A stretch of DNA of 42,416 nt from Bradyrhizobium macuxiense. GTDB lineage: Bacteria > Pseudomonadota > Alphaproteobacteria > Rhizobiales > Xanthobacteraceae. The notes beneath the pieces are model-generated. The model did not search any database, was not told where the DNA came from, and saw only the letters and a program-made list of their open reading frames with translations. Position numbers and translations under genes: made by a program. The stretch is from contig NZ_LNCU01000013.1 in the NCBI RefSeq assembly GCF_001542415.1, forward strand, positions 18,718-61,133. The letters run 5' to 3'. Positions within the stretch are counted from its first letter, which is position 1, and each line of letters opens with the position of its first letter. Of this stretch, positions 16,041 to 24,864 are shown piece after piece.

Positions 16041-16179
16041 CCGTTCATCGGGACTCGATAGCAGACCCGGCGTTGGCTGCCTATTGAGCCCCGCTGTCGG
16101 CCCCGAAGCCGCGCCTTGTAACCGTCATGGGCGGCCGTTATGTTTCCTCCGCGGGGCACGGTTGCGGCAGGAGACGATC

Positions 16180-16782
16180 ATGGGTTTACTCGACGTACTC
16201 AACGGCATGCAGAACGGGCCCCGCGGTCCGAGCGCGCCGACCACACAATCCGACAGCTCCAGCGGCGGCGGAATGTCGCCGATGACGATGGCCATCCTGG
16301 CCCTGCTGGCCTGGAAGGCAGTCAAGCATTTCACCGGCAGCCAGCCCGGCACGGCGGCCCCCGCACCGACACCGACGCAGGCTCCGCCGCTCCCCGGCAA
16401 CGTGACCGCGGGCCTCCCCGGCGGTGCTTCGGGCGGCGGTCTTCCTGACATCCTCAAGGGCGGGCTGGGCGGCCTGCTCGCGGGCGGCGCGGCCGGCAGC
16501 GTGCTTAGCGGCGGCCTCGGCGATCTGCTCAACCAGCTGCAGCAGAAGGGCCATGGCGACACGGCCAACTCCTGGGTCAGCAACGGCCCCAACAAACAGA
16601 TCTCTCCCGGCGATCTCGCCAATGCGCTCGGCGCCGACCAGATCGACTCGCTGGCCTCGCAGAGCGGCATGTCGCGCGATGATCTGCTGCAGGGCCTGAG
16701 CCGGTATCTGCCCGACGCGATCAATCACCTCACGCCGGACGGACGGCTGCCGAGCGGCGACGAGCTGCACGGCCGGCTGTGA
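16180..16782 (+). CDS. YidB/DUF937-family protein
   Basis: 200 residues from ATG 16180 (AGGAG eight bases upstream). It opens MGLLDVLNGMQNGPRGP, has a Gly/Ala/Pro-rich low-complexity middle (residues ~60-105), and a C-terminal DUF937 core: LNQLQQKGHGDTANSWV, then ISPGDLANALGADQIDSLA and LLQGLSRYLPDAINHLTPDG. The family is widespread in proteobacteria and its function is not established; YidB is the E. coli member. It is 43 nt upstream of the GlsB/YeaQ-type gene and probably shares its transcript. A longer open frame to 15403 is antisense to the reductase gene and was ignored. Confidence 0.88.
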   Translation: MGLLDVLNGMQNGPRGPSAPTTQSDSSSGGGMSPMTMAILALLAWKAVKHFTGSQPGTAAPAPTPTQAPPLPGNVTAGLPGGASGGGLPDILKGGLGGLLAGGAAGSVLSGGLGDLLNQLQQKGHGDTANSWVSNGPNKQISPGDLANALGADQIDSLASQSGMSRDDLLQGLSRYLPDAINHLTPDGRLPSGDELHGRL

Positions 16783-16825
16783 CGGCGAAATCCCGATGCG
16801 TGATTAGCAGCAGAGGACGACAGAC

Positions 16826-17104
16826 ATGAGCGGCATCATCTGGGTGATCATCGTCGGCTTCGTCGCCGGCATCATTGCGCGATTCCTGTCGCCCGGGCCG
16901 AACAACCCGAGCGGGTTCATTCTCACCACCGTGCTCGGTATCGCCGGCGCGTTCCTGGCCACCTTTGTCGGCCAGGCGATCGGCCATTACGGCCCCGAGC
17001 AGGGTGCAGGCTTCATCACCGCCACGATCGGCGCGGTGGTGGTGCTGTTCATCTGGAACCGGCTGGTCGCCGCCCGCGTGATTCCGGATCAGGGAAACAG
17101 GTGA
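16826..17104 (+). CDS. GlsB/YeaQ/YmgE-family small membrane protein
   Basis: 92 residues, three hydrophobic segments (IIWVIIVGFVAGIIARFL; FILTTVLGIAGAFLATFV; ITATIGAVVVLFIWNRLV) with the conserved Gly-rich turns and the R-F-L-S-P-G motif after the first segment. This family is named from stress-induced transglycosylase-associated genes in E. coli; its molecular role is unknown. ATG 16826 with AGAGGA upstream. Pairing with a DUF937 gene suggests an envelope-stress role, as an inference. Confidence 0.9.
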   Translation: MSGIIWVIIVGFVAGIIARFLSPGPNNPSGFILTTVLGIAGAFLATFVGQAIGHYGPEQGAGFITATIGAVVVLFIWNRLVAARVIPDQGNR

Positions 17105-17129
17105 CGGCGTAGGCTGTCATTTCCCCCAG

Positions 17130-17212
17130 CGTCATTGCGAGCGTAGCGAAGCAATCCATCTCACCGCTTGGAGGAAATGGATTGCTTCGTCGCTTCGCGC
17201 CTCGCAATGACG
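17130..17212. repeat. Palindromic intergenic repeat, family 1, copy 1
   Basis: Begins CGTCATTGCGAGC and ends GCAATGACG. The left arm GCGAAGCAATCCAT faces the right arm ATGGATTGCTTCG, so the whole element folds as one long hairpin. Two more copies are at 23939-24020 and 25701-25814. It lies between the converging GlsB-type and SDR genes. Confidence 0.85.
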
Positions 17213-17234
17213 GAGGAGCCGCCGCAGCGCCACC

Positions 17235-18017
17235 TCACTGAATCAAATGCATGCCGGCGTCCATGCGGACGAACTCGCCGGTCATGTTGCTCGACGCCGG
17301 ACTCGCCAGGAAGCAGACGAGGTTGGCGATATCCTCCGCCGTTGACGCGACCTTCAACGGCACCCGCGCCACCACGGCATCGCGCACCTGCTTCGCGCCC
17401 GCCTCGCCGCGGCCCTTGGTGAACCACGGCGTATCGATATACCCCGGACAAACCGTGTTGACGCGGATCAAGGGTGCCAGCGCGCGCGCCAGCGACTGCG
17501 TCATGGTGTTGAGCGCGCCCTTGCTCGCGGCATAGGCGACCGACGAACCACCGCCGGAAATGCCGGCAACCGAGGAGACGTTCACCACCGCCGACGGCCG
17601 GCCGGAAGCCTTCGCACCGGCCTCAAGCAAGGCACGCGCGGCACGCACCATCTGGAACGGGCCGATGGTGTTGACGGCATAGATGCGCTGGAAATCCTCC
17701 GCGGTCAGTCCATCGAGGTCATGATGCGGCACATGCTTGGTGGTGCCCGCATTGTTGACGAGCACGTCGAGCCGGCCCCAGCCCTGTGCGGCCGCGGCGA
17801 TCTTCTTGCAATCTTCGTCACGCGAAACATCGCCCTGCACCACGAGGACGTCGGCGCCCTGCTTGCGGCACGCTTCCGCGGTCGCTTCCGCCTCCGCCTT
17901 GCTGTTGGAGTAGTTGATGATGATACGTGAGCCTTCGGTGGCGAGAATTTGCGCGGTGGCCGCGCCGAGTCCCGATGCAGATCCCGTCACGATCGCGCAC
18001 AAACCTTCCTTCGACAT
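17235..18017 (-). CDS. SDR-family NAD(P)-dependent oxidoreductase
   Basis: 260 residues from ATG 18017, with GAAGGGGA nine bases upstream; two in-frame ATGs just before it are less well placed. A complete classical SDR: TGSASGLG (11-18), NNAG (88-91), Ser149, Y162-AAS-K166, and PGYIDTPW after the active site. It reduces or oxidises a carbonyl/hydroxyl with NAD(P); many such proteins act as 3-hydroxyacyl-CoA dehydrogenases. It is divergent from the two acyl-CoA dehydrogenase genes and an enoyl-CoA hydratase, so a beta-oxidation step is likely. Contrast with the SDR at 208-945, which lacks the catalytic residues. Confidence 0.92.
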   Translation of the reverse strand: MSKEGLCAIVTGSASGLGAATAQILATEGSRIIINYSNSKAEAEATAEACRKQGADVLVVQGDVSRDEDCKKIAAAAQGWGRLDVLVNNAGTTKHVPHHDLDGLTAEDFQRIYAVNTIGPFQMVRAARALLEAGAKASGRPSAVVNVSSVAGISGGGSSVAYAASKGALNTMTQSLARALAPLIRVNTVCPGYIDTPWFTKGRGEAGAKQVRDAVVARVPLKVASTAEDIANLVCFLASPASSNMTGEFVRMDAGMHLIQ

Positions 18018-18278
18018 CTGCATTTCCCCTTCGTTGTTCTCTGCCAAATGAATTCCGGCGGTGGCATACCATATCGTGCGAGGCAGTCCCGGAAAATCTG
18101 CGAAATCCGCAGTGCGGAATTAATTCATCGCATGGCGGACAGCATGCCGCAGCCGCAAGCGGCCCTGCGGGCAACGCTTGTCACGGCTATGGCTTTTCCG
18201 CATCATTGAGCGCAAGACAACACCGCAAGCAGGGCCCCACTGAGTGGCCGGTCCGCGCCAATCAACAAGAGGAACGCT

Positions 18279-19346
18279 GTGGCGGAGAGTGAGAACATCG
18301 TCGCCGAGACCGCGGAAAAGATTTTCGCCGATCTCGCCGATGCCCAAACCATCAATCACGACAAGCAGGGCGCATGGAAGGCGCCGTTGTGGCAGGCGCT
18401 GACCGAAGCCGGCCTGCCGCTCTCCTGGGTGCCTGACGATCTCGGTGGTTCCGGCGCCAGCCTCGCCGAAGGTTTCAGCGTCCTCAACGTCGCCGGGCGG
18501 CACGCGATCGCAGTTCCGCTGGCTGAAACAATGCTCGCCGGCTGGCTGCTGACGCAGGCCAGGATCGCGTCTCCCGAAGGCGAGATGACGGTGGTGCCGG
18601 CAGGCCCGAAGGACCGCATTACCCTCAATTCCGACGGCAGCCTCTCCGGCCGCGCCCGCGGCGTGCCGTTCGCGAAGGACGCGAAGCACTTCGCGGTGCT
18701 GGCGAGTGGCAATGGCAGTAACTCGATCGCGCTGGTCGATGCCGCGAAATGCCGGACCGAATCCGGCACCGGGCTCGGCGGCGATCACAGCGATACCGTC
18801 ACGCTCGACAAGGTGCCGCCGATCACCATCAAGCCTGCGCCAAAGAACTTTGACCAGACCGCGCTGATGCTGATGGGCGGCGTGGTGCGGAGCCTGCAGA
18901 TCGCGGGTGCTCTGGAAGCCATGCTGGACATCTCCGTGCGCTATTCCAACGAGCGTGTCGCCTTCGAGAAGAAGATCTCGAGATTCCAGGCCGTGCAGCA
19001 CAACCTCGCCCGCCTCGCCGGCGAGTCCGCCGCGGCACTCGCCGCAGCGACCTCGGCGGCCGACACCATCGTCAGCGCGACGTCGCTCGACAACGACGCC
19101 GTGTTCCTTGAAGCGGCATCGGCAAAGATCCGCTGCTCGGAAGCGGCCGAGAAAGGCGGCGGCATCGCGCATCAGGTGCACGGCGCGATCGGCTTCACCA
19201 TCGAGCACATCCTGCACCGCTACTCGCTGCGCGCACTCGCCTGGCGCGACGATTTCGGCTCGGAAAGCCATTGGGCGGTCGAGCTCGGCAAGCTCGTCGC
19301 CAACCGCGGTGCCGATGAATTGTGGCCGCTGGTGGCTTCGCGCTGA
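18279..19346 (+). CDS. Acyl-CoA dehydrogenase, smaller partner of a pair
   Basis: 355 residues from GTG 18279 (AGAGGAA six bases upstream). The N-terminal WKAPLWQALTEAGLPLSWVP and DDLGGSGASLAEGFSVL, a shortened and poorly conserved middle beta-barrel, and the C-terminal RYSNERVAFEKKISRFQAVQ and HGAIGFTIEHILHRY mark an acyl-CoA dehydrogenase. The weak middle domain lacks the usual flavin-contacting block that its neighbour has. Two adjacent, unequal acyl-CoA dehydrogenase genes, here 18 nt apart, often encode a heteromeric enzyme in which flavin and substrate sites are shared; whether this applies here is inference. The 261 bases upstream hold only short, weak inverted repeats. Confidence 0.9.
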   Translation: MAESENIVAETAEKIFADLADAQTINHDKQGAWKAPLWQALTEAGLPLSWVPDDLGGSGASLAEGFSVLNVAGRHAIAVPLAETMLAGWLLTQARIASPEGEMTVVPAGPKDRITLNSDGSLSGRARGVPFAKDAKHFAVLASGNGSNSIALVDAAKCRTESGTGLGGDHSDTVTLDKVPPITIKPAPKNFDQTALMLMGGVVRSLQIAGALEAMLDISVRYSNERVAFEKKISRFQAVQHNLARLAGESAAALAAATSAADTIVSATSLDNDAVFLEAASAKIRCSEAAEKGGGIAHQVHGAIGFTIEHILHRYSLRALAWRDDFGSESHWAVELGKLVANRGADELWPLVASR

Positions 19347-19364
19347 GATCAGGACAGAGACATC

Positions 19365-20525
19365 ATGACTGCAGCCCTTCGTTTCGATCCGATCCGCCTG
19401 CCGGAAAAGTGCGAGCAGCTCCGCAAGGAAGTGCGCGCTTTCCTGGCCGAGGAAATCGCCGCCGGCACCTTCGACCCCCATTCGCCCAACCGCGAGGACA
19501 ACGACGCGCCGGAATTCTCGCGCCGCGTCGGCGCCAAGGGCTGGCTCGGCATGACCTGGCCGAAGAAATATGGCGGCCAGGAGCGCTCGTTCCTCGAACG
19601 CTATGTGGTGACCGAGGAGATGCGGGTGGCGAACGCGCCGACCCGGCGGTTCTTCGTCGCCGATCGCCAGAGCGGCCCGGTGCTGCTGAAATACGCGCCC
19701 GAGCACATCAAGATGGACATCCTGCCGCGGATCTGCCGCGGCGAGGTCTGCTTCGCGATCGGCATGAGCGAGCCGAACTCGGGCTCCGACCTGTTCGCTG
19801 CGAAGACGCGCGCGACCAAGACCGACGGCGGCTATCTCATCAACGGCACCAAGATCTGGACCTCGTCGGCGCATATCGCCGACTACATGATCGCGATCTT
19901 CCGCACGTCACCGCCGACCAAGGAAAATCGCCGCCACGGCCTGACCCAGTTCCTGGTCAAGATGAAGCAGCCGGGCATCCAGGTGAACCCGATCGGCCAG
20001 ATCACCGGGCAGTTCGAGTTCAACGAAGTGGTGTTCACCGATTACTTCGTGCCTGACGATCACGTGCTGGGCGAGATCGACGGCGCCTGGAAGCAGGCCA
20101 CATCCGAGCTCGCCTATGAGCGCAGCGGTCCCGAGCGCTTCCTCGAGACCTACTATGTGCTGACCGAGCTAGTGCGTGCCGTGGGCAAGAACCCGGACAC
20201 CCGCAGCGCCGAAGGCATCGGCCGCCTGGTGGCGCAGGTCCACACCATGCGCCGCATGTCGGTGTCGGTCGCAGGCATGCTGCAGGCCGGCAAAGAGCCG
20301 GTGGTGGAAGCCTCGATCGTCAAGGACATCGGCACGGTGTGGGAGCAGCAGCTGCCGCATCGTGTCCGCGATCTCGCCGCCTTCGTCGAGGAAACCGCCA
20401 CCAACCGCGAGACGCTGGAAAAGCAGCTCGACTTCGCCATCAAGACCGCGCCCAAGCTGACGATCCAGGGCGGCACCACCGAGGTGCTGCGCGGCATCAT
20501 CGCCCGCGGCCTTGGCCTGCGCTAG
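19365..20525 (+). CDS. Acyl-CoA dehydrogenase, larger partner of a pair
   Basis: 386 residues. WLGMTWPKKYGGQERSFLE, the flavin block CFAIGMSEPNSGSDLFAAKT and DGGYLINGTKIWTSSAHIAD, then ITGQFEFNEVVFTDYFVPDD and the C-terminal GGTTEVLRGIIARGLGLR are all standard. It carries the full FAD-contacting middle domain that the preceding gene lacks. It dehydrogenates an acyl-CoA at alpha-beta, passing electrons to ETF. The gene is 18 nt after its partner; a palindromic repeat (20559-20686) separates it from the enoyl-CoA hydratase gene, the next logical step. Confidence 0.94.
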   Translation: MTAALRFDPIRLPEKCEQLRKEVRAFLAEEIAAGTFDPHSPNREDNDAPEFSRRVGAKGWLGMTWPKKYGGQERSFLERYVVTEEMRVANAPTRRFFVADRQSGPVLLKYAPEHIKMDILPRICRGEVCFAIGMSEPNSGSDLFAAKTRATKTDGGYLINGTKIWTSSAHIADYMIAIFRTSPPTKENRRHGLTQFLVKMKQPGIQVNPIGQITGQFEFNEVVFTDYFVPDDHVLGEIDGAWKQATSELAYERSGPERFLETYYVLTELVRAVGKNPDTRSAEGIGRLVAQVHTMRRMSVSVAGMLQAGKEPVVEASIVKDIGTVWEQQLPHRVRDLAAFVEETATNRETLEKQLDFAIKTAPKLTIQGGTTEVLRGIIARGLGLR

Positions 20526-20558
20526 CACGATGGAGCCGATGATCCTACCGCGCGCGCC

Positions 20559-20686
20559 CTTCACCTCTCCCGGAGGGAGAGGTCGGCGCGCAGCGCCGGG
20601 TGAGGGATTACGGTCCCTTGAGAAAGCGCGCCCCCTCACCCGATTTGCTGGCGCAAATCGACCTCTCCCCTTGGGAGAGGTGGCAC
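20559..20686. repeat. Palindromic intergenic repeat, family 2
   Basis: A composite of short hairpins: CCTCTCCCGGAGGGAGAGG, GGGTGAGGG facing CCCTCACCC, GATTTGCTGGCGCAAATC and ACCTCTCCCCTTGGGAGAGG. It sits between the second acyl-CoA dehydrogenase and the enoyl-CoA hydratase and ends about 40 nt before the latter's ATG. Confidence 0.8.
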
Positions 20687-20725
20687 CTTTTGCGCCGAGA
20701 GATTGAAGCCTTACGGAGACAAGAG

Positions 20726-21526
20726 ATGACCAAGTACACTGATATCGGCGTCGAGACCCACGGCCATGTCGGCCTGATCGAAATCCGCAAGCCCCCGCTG
20801 AACTTCTTCGACGTGTCGCTGATCAACCAGATCGCCGACGCACTGGAGGAGTTCGACAACAACATCGAGATCCGCGCCTCGGTGCTCGCCGCGCAGGGCA
20901 AGGCGTTCTGCGCCGGCGCCAATTTCGGCGATCCGGCTCGCCAGGAGCAGGAGGAGCGCGCCAAGACCGATCCGGCGTCGAACCTGCCGATCAACCATCT
21001 CTATGTTCAGGCGGTGCGCATCTTCCGCAACAAGAAGCCGATCGTCGCGGCCGTGCAAGGCGCCGCGATCGGCGGCGGCCTCGGGCTTGCCGTCTCGGCC
21101 GACTTCCGCGTCGCCTGCCCGGAAACGCGCTTCGCCGCGAACTTCACCAAGCTCGGCTTCCATCCGGGCTTCGGCCTCACCACCACGCTGCCGGAGCTGA
21201 TCGGCAAGAACAACGCCGAGCTGATGTTCTACACCAGCCGCCGCGTGACCGGCGAAGAGGCCTATCGCTGGGGCCTTGCCAATGTGCTGGTGCCGCAGGA
21301 CCAGGTGCGCGCTGCCGCGATGAAGCTCGCGCAGGAGATCGCCGAATGCTCGCCGCTCGGCCTGGTCTCGACCCGCGCCACGATGCGCGCCGGCCTCGCC
21401 GACCGTGTGCTTGCCGCAACCAACCACGAGCTGGTCGAGCAGAACAAGCTGCGCTCGACCGAGGACTTCAAGGAAGGCGTCAAGGCGACCGCCGAACGTC
21501 GCGTCGCGAACTTCAAGGGGCGGTAG
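20726..21526 (+). CDS. Enoyl-CoA hydratase/isomerase family protein
   Basis: 266 residues from ATG 20726 (GGAG ten bases upstream). Crotonase-fold blocks: KPPLNFFDVSLINQIADAL, oxyanion-hole strands SVLAAQGKAFCAGANFGDP and QGAAIGGGLGLAVSADFRVA, then FTKLGFHPGFGLTTTLPELI. Crotonases add water to, or isomerise, enoyl-CoA. The two classic catalytic glutamates are not obvious (the site reads FTKLGFHPGFG), so hydration is likely but not certain. It follows the acyl-CoA dehydrogenase pair. Confidence 0.9.
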   Translation: MTKYTDIGVETHGHVGLIEIRKPPLNFFDVSLINQIADALEEFDNNIEIRASVLAAQGKAFCAGANFGDPARQEQEERAKTDPASNLPINHLYVQAVRIFRNKKPIVAAVQGAAIGGGLGLAVSADFRVACPETRFAANFTKLGFHPGFGLTTTLPELIGKNNAELMFYTSRRVTGEEAYRWGLANVLVPQDQVRAAAMKLAQEIAECSPLGLVSTRATMRAGLADRVLAATNHELVEQNKLRSTEDFKEGVKATAERRVANFKGR

Positions 21527-21550
21527 CCTCGCGCGCAATTCTCGCCACGG

Positions 21551-21668
21551 GTCGTCCCTGCGAAGGCAGGGACCCATACGTCGCGGCCCGCGGAAAGGGC
21601 ACAAGCGGCGTCGGCTTCTCTCATAACTCAGTTCAGTGGTTATGGGTCCGGCTTTCGCCGGGACGACG
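21551..21668. repeat. Palindromic intergenic repeat, family 3
   Basis: Ends are inverted: GTCGTCCCTGC and GGGACCCATA on the left, TATGGGTCC and GCCGGGACGAC on the right, with smaller hairpins inside (CCCTGCGAAGGCAGGG; CCGGCTTTCGCCGG). It lies between the converging enoyl-CoA hydratase and acyl-CoA synthetase genes and may serve as a terminator for both. Confidence 0.8.
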
Positions 21669-21684
21669 CTGGGGAGATAGCTTA

Positions 21685-23799
21685 CTAACCCCTCGGCACC
21701 ACCAGCGCATCGACGATGGTGACGCCCTGTCCTTCCGGATGCACCAGCACCGGATTGACCTCGATCTCCGCTATCTCGCCTGCGTGCTGGGCTGCCAGCA
21801 CCGAAATCTCCGAGATCAATCGCGAGAGCGCCGCAACATCTGCCTTCGGGACGCCACGGAATCCCTGCAACAAAGGCACAGCCTTCAGCGCCTCCAGCAT
21901 CGTCATCGCCTCCGCCGCACTTACCGGCGCCGGACGATAGGTCACATCCTTGAACAGCTCGGTGGTGATGCCGCCGAGACCGACCATCACCATCGGCCCG
22001 AACGTCGCATCGACCATCGTGCCGACGATGATCTCGACGCCCTTCTTCGCCATCGGCCCGACCAGCACGCCCTGGATCGCGGCCTGCGGCCGGTGCTTCT
22101 GCACGGTCTCCAACATGTCGCGATAGGCCGTGAATGCCGCGCCCTTGGCAGCGATGTTGACACGGACACCGCCGACCTCGCTCTTGTGCGGGATATCGGG
22201 CGACTGGATTTTCATCACAAGCGGGAAGCCGACCTGCTCGATCGCGGCGTCGAGCCCATCGCGCTCAATCACCAGCACCTCGCCCGGCAGCGCGATGCCG
22301 GCCGCGCGCAGCAGCGACTTGCTGTCGAATTCCGACAGCGTCTTCGACCTCAGATGTGCCGAAAGATCGTGCGCCGGCGACGCCGCGCTTTCTACCTCGG
22401 GCGCCAACCTGAATTTCGCGTAGTCGGCCAAGCGCCGCATCGCGACACCGACATGCGTCAGCCCCGACAACACTACCGCACCGGATTTAGCCAGCTCCTG
22501 CCGCGCGAATTGCGACGGCAGCGTGTACGAATAGAACACCACCGGCTTGCGCCGCGCCGCGATCACCGGCTTCAGCTCCGCCTCCTTGAACGGCATCCGC
22601 ACCTCGCTCGACAGCGACAGCACGACCAGCGTCGCGTCGACTTCATCTGAGGTATCGAACAACTCGATGCTCTTCTGCAGGCCGCCACTGGAGACGCCCT
22701 GCGCCGTCACGTCCACGGGATTGCCTGCCGCGCCATAAGACGGCATCCACTGCTTGATCTGGCCCTGCACATCAGCCGAAAGCTCGGGCACGCGCAGGCC
22801 CTGCATCGACACGGTGTCGGCGCCCCAGATGCCGGCGCCGCCGGACACGGTCAGCACCGCGACGCGATCGCCTTTCGGCAGCGGATTGGTGGTCAGCACC
22901 GCAGCGATCGTCACGGCTTCGTCGAGATCGTTGGAGACGATGAAGCCGTATTTGGCGAACACCGCATCATAGGCCGCCGACCATCCCGCCATGCTCGCGG
23001 TGTGCGAGGCGGCCGCGCGCTCGCCGGCGCCGGAGCGGCCGACCTTGGTCACGATCACGGGCTTCTTCAACTCGGCCGCCCGCTTCGCAGCGGCCATGAA
23101 CTTGTCGACGTCGCGGATGCCTTCGATGAACAGCAGGATCACGTCGGTCGACGCATCCTGCACCATGTAGTCGAGGAACTCGCCCGCCCCGAGATCGCTC
23201 TCATTGCCGGCGCTGACGATGTAGCTGAGGGCTACGCCGAGCGCCTTGGCGCGATGATAGATCGCAAAGCCGATGCCGCCGCTCTGCGCGACAATGCCGA
23301 TCCGCCGCTTGCTTGCGACCATCACCGGCGCATCCGGCTTGACGTCGACGGTCGGGCTGAAGGTCGCGGCGACCTTCTGGACCTGGCTGTAAAAGCCTTC
23401 CGCATTCGGCCCGGAGATTCGCATGCCGGTCTTCCGCGCCAGCGCCACGATCGCATCCTGCATCGCCGCGCTGTCGCCGCCCTCCTCGGCAAAGCCGGAC
23501 GAGATGATGACGGCGTTCTTGACACCCACCGCCGCGCACTGCTCCAGCGCCGCCAGCACCGCGCGCGCCGGGATGACAATGACGGCAAGATCGATCGGCG
23601 CACCAACGTCGGCGACCGACTTGAAGCATGTCAGTCCGTCGATCTCGTCGTAGTTCGGATTGATCGGATAGAGGCTCCCCGGATAGCCGTTCTTGCGCAG
23701 CATCCCGAGCAGCCGCCCGGGGATCTTCTCATGATCGCGCGAGGCGCCGATCAGCGCGATGCTTGCGGGCGCGAAGAATGAATCGAGCGGATGCGGCAT
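21685..23799 (-). CDS. ADP-forming acyl-CoA synthetase (acetate-CoA-ligase superfamily)
   Basis: 704 residues in the single-chain order: CoA-binding domain (FFAPASIALIGASRDHEK, then YPINPNYDEIDGL), ligase domains with the phospho-histidine loop GAGERAAASHTASMAG near residue 257, and a C-terminal ATP-grasp domain (GFPLVMKIQSPDIPHKSEVG). The family makes an acyl-CoA with hydrolysis of ATP to ADP, reversibly, through phosphohistidine. Acid specificity ranges from acetate to aryl acids (feruloyl-CoA synthetase is a relative), and cannot be set here. It is the last gene of a minus-strand run beginning with an ABC binding-protein gene and separated from the VOC gene by 306 bases of repeats. Confidence 0.92.
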   Translation of the reverse strand: MPHPLDSFFAPASIALIGASRDHEKIPGRLLGMLRKNGYPGSLYPINPNYDEIDGLTCFKSVADVGAPIDLAVIVIPARAVLAALEQCAAVGVKNAVIISSGFAEEGGDSAAMQDAIVALARKTGMRISGPNAEGFYSQVQKVAATFSPTVDVKPDAPVMVASKRRIGIVAQSGGIGFAIYHRAKALGVALSYIVSAGNESDLGAGEFLDYMVQDASTDVILLFIEGIRDVDKFMAAAKRAAELKKPVIVTKVGRSGAGERAAASHTASMAGWSAAYDAVFAKYGFIVSNDLDEAVTIAAVLTTNPLPKGDRVAVLTVSGGAGIWGADTVSMQGLRVPELSADVQGQIKQWMPSYGAAGNPVDVTAQGVSSGGLQKSIELFDTSDEVDATLVVLSLSSEVRMPFKEAELKPVIAARRKPVVFYSYTLPSQFARQELAKSGAVVLSGLTHVGVAMRRLADYAKFRLAPEVESAASPAHDLSAHLRSKTLSEFDSKSLLRAAGIALPGEVLVIERDGLDAAIEQVGFPLVMKIQSPDIPHKSEVGGVRVNIAAKGAAFTAYRDMLETVQKHRPQAAIQGVLVGPMAKKGVEIIVGTMVDATFGPMVMVGLGGITTELFKDVTYRPAPVSAAEAMTMLEALKAVPLLQGFRGVPKADVAALSRLISEISVLAAQHAGEIAEIEVNPVLVHPEGQGVTIVDALVVPRG

Positions 23800-23938
23800 G
23801 GCGGGCGTTCCGATTGTTGCTGTTGGCCTCGACGATATTGAATCGCCGCTGCCGGCTCAACCACCACTCCCCGCCATCCCACCCTCGCCTTTGCGCGGGA
23901 TACCGGGTCGGAGAGGTCTGACCACCAAATCCATCCAC

Positions 23939-24020
23939 GTCATTGCGAGCGAAGCGAAGCAATCCATCTCACGGCATGCGGAGCAATGGATTGCTTCGTC
24001 GCGTCGCTCCTCGCAATGAC
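23939..24020. repeat. Palindromic intergenic repeat, family 1, copy 2
   Basis: GTCATTGCGAGCGAAGCGAAGCAATCCATC on the left (only its first and last parts matter: GTCATTGCGAGC and GCAATCCAT) faces ATGGATTGC and GCAATGAC on the right. Same element as at 17130-17212, in the gap between VOC and acyl-CoA synthetase genes. Confidence 0.85.
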
Positions 24021-24027
24021 AGTAAGC

Positions 24028-24087
24028 GCGTAGCGCAATCCGGGGGCCGATCATCCACGGAGAGTGCGGTCCCGGATTTCGCTTCGC
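24028..24087. repeat. Long hairpin, repeat family 4
   Basis: Arm GCGTAGCGCAATCCGGG (24028-24044) faces CCCGGATTTCGCTTCGC (24071-24087), 15 of 17 paired. It lies 19 nt after the VOC stop on the minus strand and could cap that transcript. Together with the repeat at 23939 it fills most of the 306-base gap 23800-24105; the remainder (23800-23938) shows nothing recognisable. Confidence 0.7.
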
Positions 24088-24105
24088 CCCATCCGGCTAC
24101 GGATG

Positions 24106-24861
24106 TCAGGCCGTCAGGCGGAACGTCACGCCACAGAGGGAGAATTCATCGCCCGACACCGCGCAGCCCTTGGCCTTCGCTGCCTCCAGCACCTTCGCCT
24201 TGTTCGCGACCTTGAACGTCAGCGCGCTCATGATCTCGCTGTCGCCTTTGACGAAGCGGAAACTGCTGTTCGGCAGCTTCACCGTGGTCTCAGCAGCTGG
24301 GATGCCGATGATCCTGCCCCAGTGTTCGGCCAACGCCTGCGGGTCAGGGCTCCGCATCTCGACCTCGGTCAGCGCCAGGGTCGTGTCCTTGCGGATCGAC
24401 TTCTGCCAGTCCGGACCGGCGGGCGGATACGGACCGAGAATGTCGTCGCTGCCCTCGGTGTGATTGAACTCGATGAAGGCAGCGCGGCAGTCGCGCGGGT
24501 GCAGTTGCACGCCGTGATAGGGCGCGTGGGTGATCACGTTCGCGGTGCGCACGCCCATCGCATTGGCCTTCGCACCGCGCGCGTCGGGATCCTCGCAGCA
24601 GAAGATCGCCATGTAGCCGCCGCGGCCGCCGGTCTTCTCGATGAAGCGGCCGGCCGCCGTGCCCGGCCCGGGCTGGAACGGCGCGACCACCTCCAGAAGG
24701 ATGGTGTCGACCGGCAGCAGCGCGTTTTCCAGGCCGTATTTGGCGACATTACCGTCGCGGTAGCAGACATCGAGGCCCATGACCGCGGAGATGTCCGAAA
24801 TCACGGGTTCGAGCTGCGGCGCCACCAGGCAGATCTGCCGCAGCCGCATGTAGTCGGCCAT
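24106..24861 (-). CDS. VOC-superfamily (glyoxalase-fold) protein
   Basis: 251 residues with two betaalphabetabetabeta half-domains: LRQICLVAPQLEPVISDISA and VMGLDVCYRDG at the start, and LTEVEMRSPDPQALAEHWGR with IIGIP at about 160-185. The vicinal-oxygen-chelate family includes lyases, epimerases and ring-cleavage dioxygenases; the set of possible metal ligands here (e.g. His at VITHAPYHGVQLHP, Glu at FIEFNH) is plausible but not decisive. Its ATG lies 3 nt after the stop of the enoyl-CoA hydratase gene, so the two are translationally coupled. A CoA-ester or hydroxy-acid step is inferred from the neighbours. Confidence 0.82.
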   Translation of the reverse strand: MADYMRLRQICLVAPQLEPVISDISAVMGLDVCYRDGNVAKYGLENALLPVDTILLEVVAPFQPGPGTAAGRFIEKTGGRGGYMAIFCCEDPDARGAKANAMGVRTANVITHAPYHGVQLHPRDCRAAFIEFNHTEGSDDILGPYPPAGPDWQKSIRKDTTLALTEVEMRSPDPQALAEHWGRIIGIPAAETTVKLPNSSFRFVKGDSEIMSALTFKVANKAKVLEAAKAKGCAVSGDEFSLCGVTFRLTA

Positions 24862-24864
24862 CGC

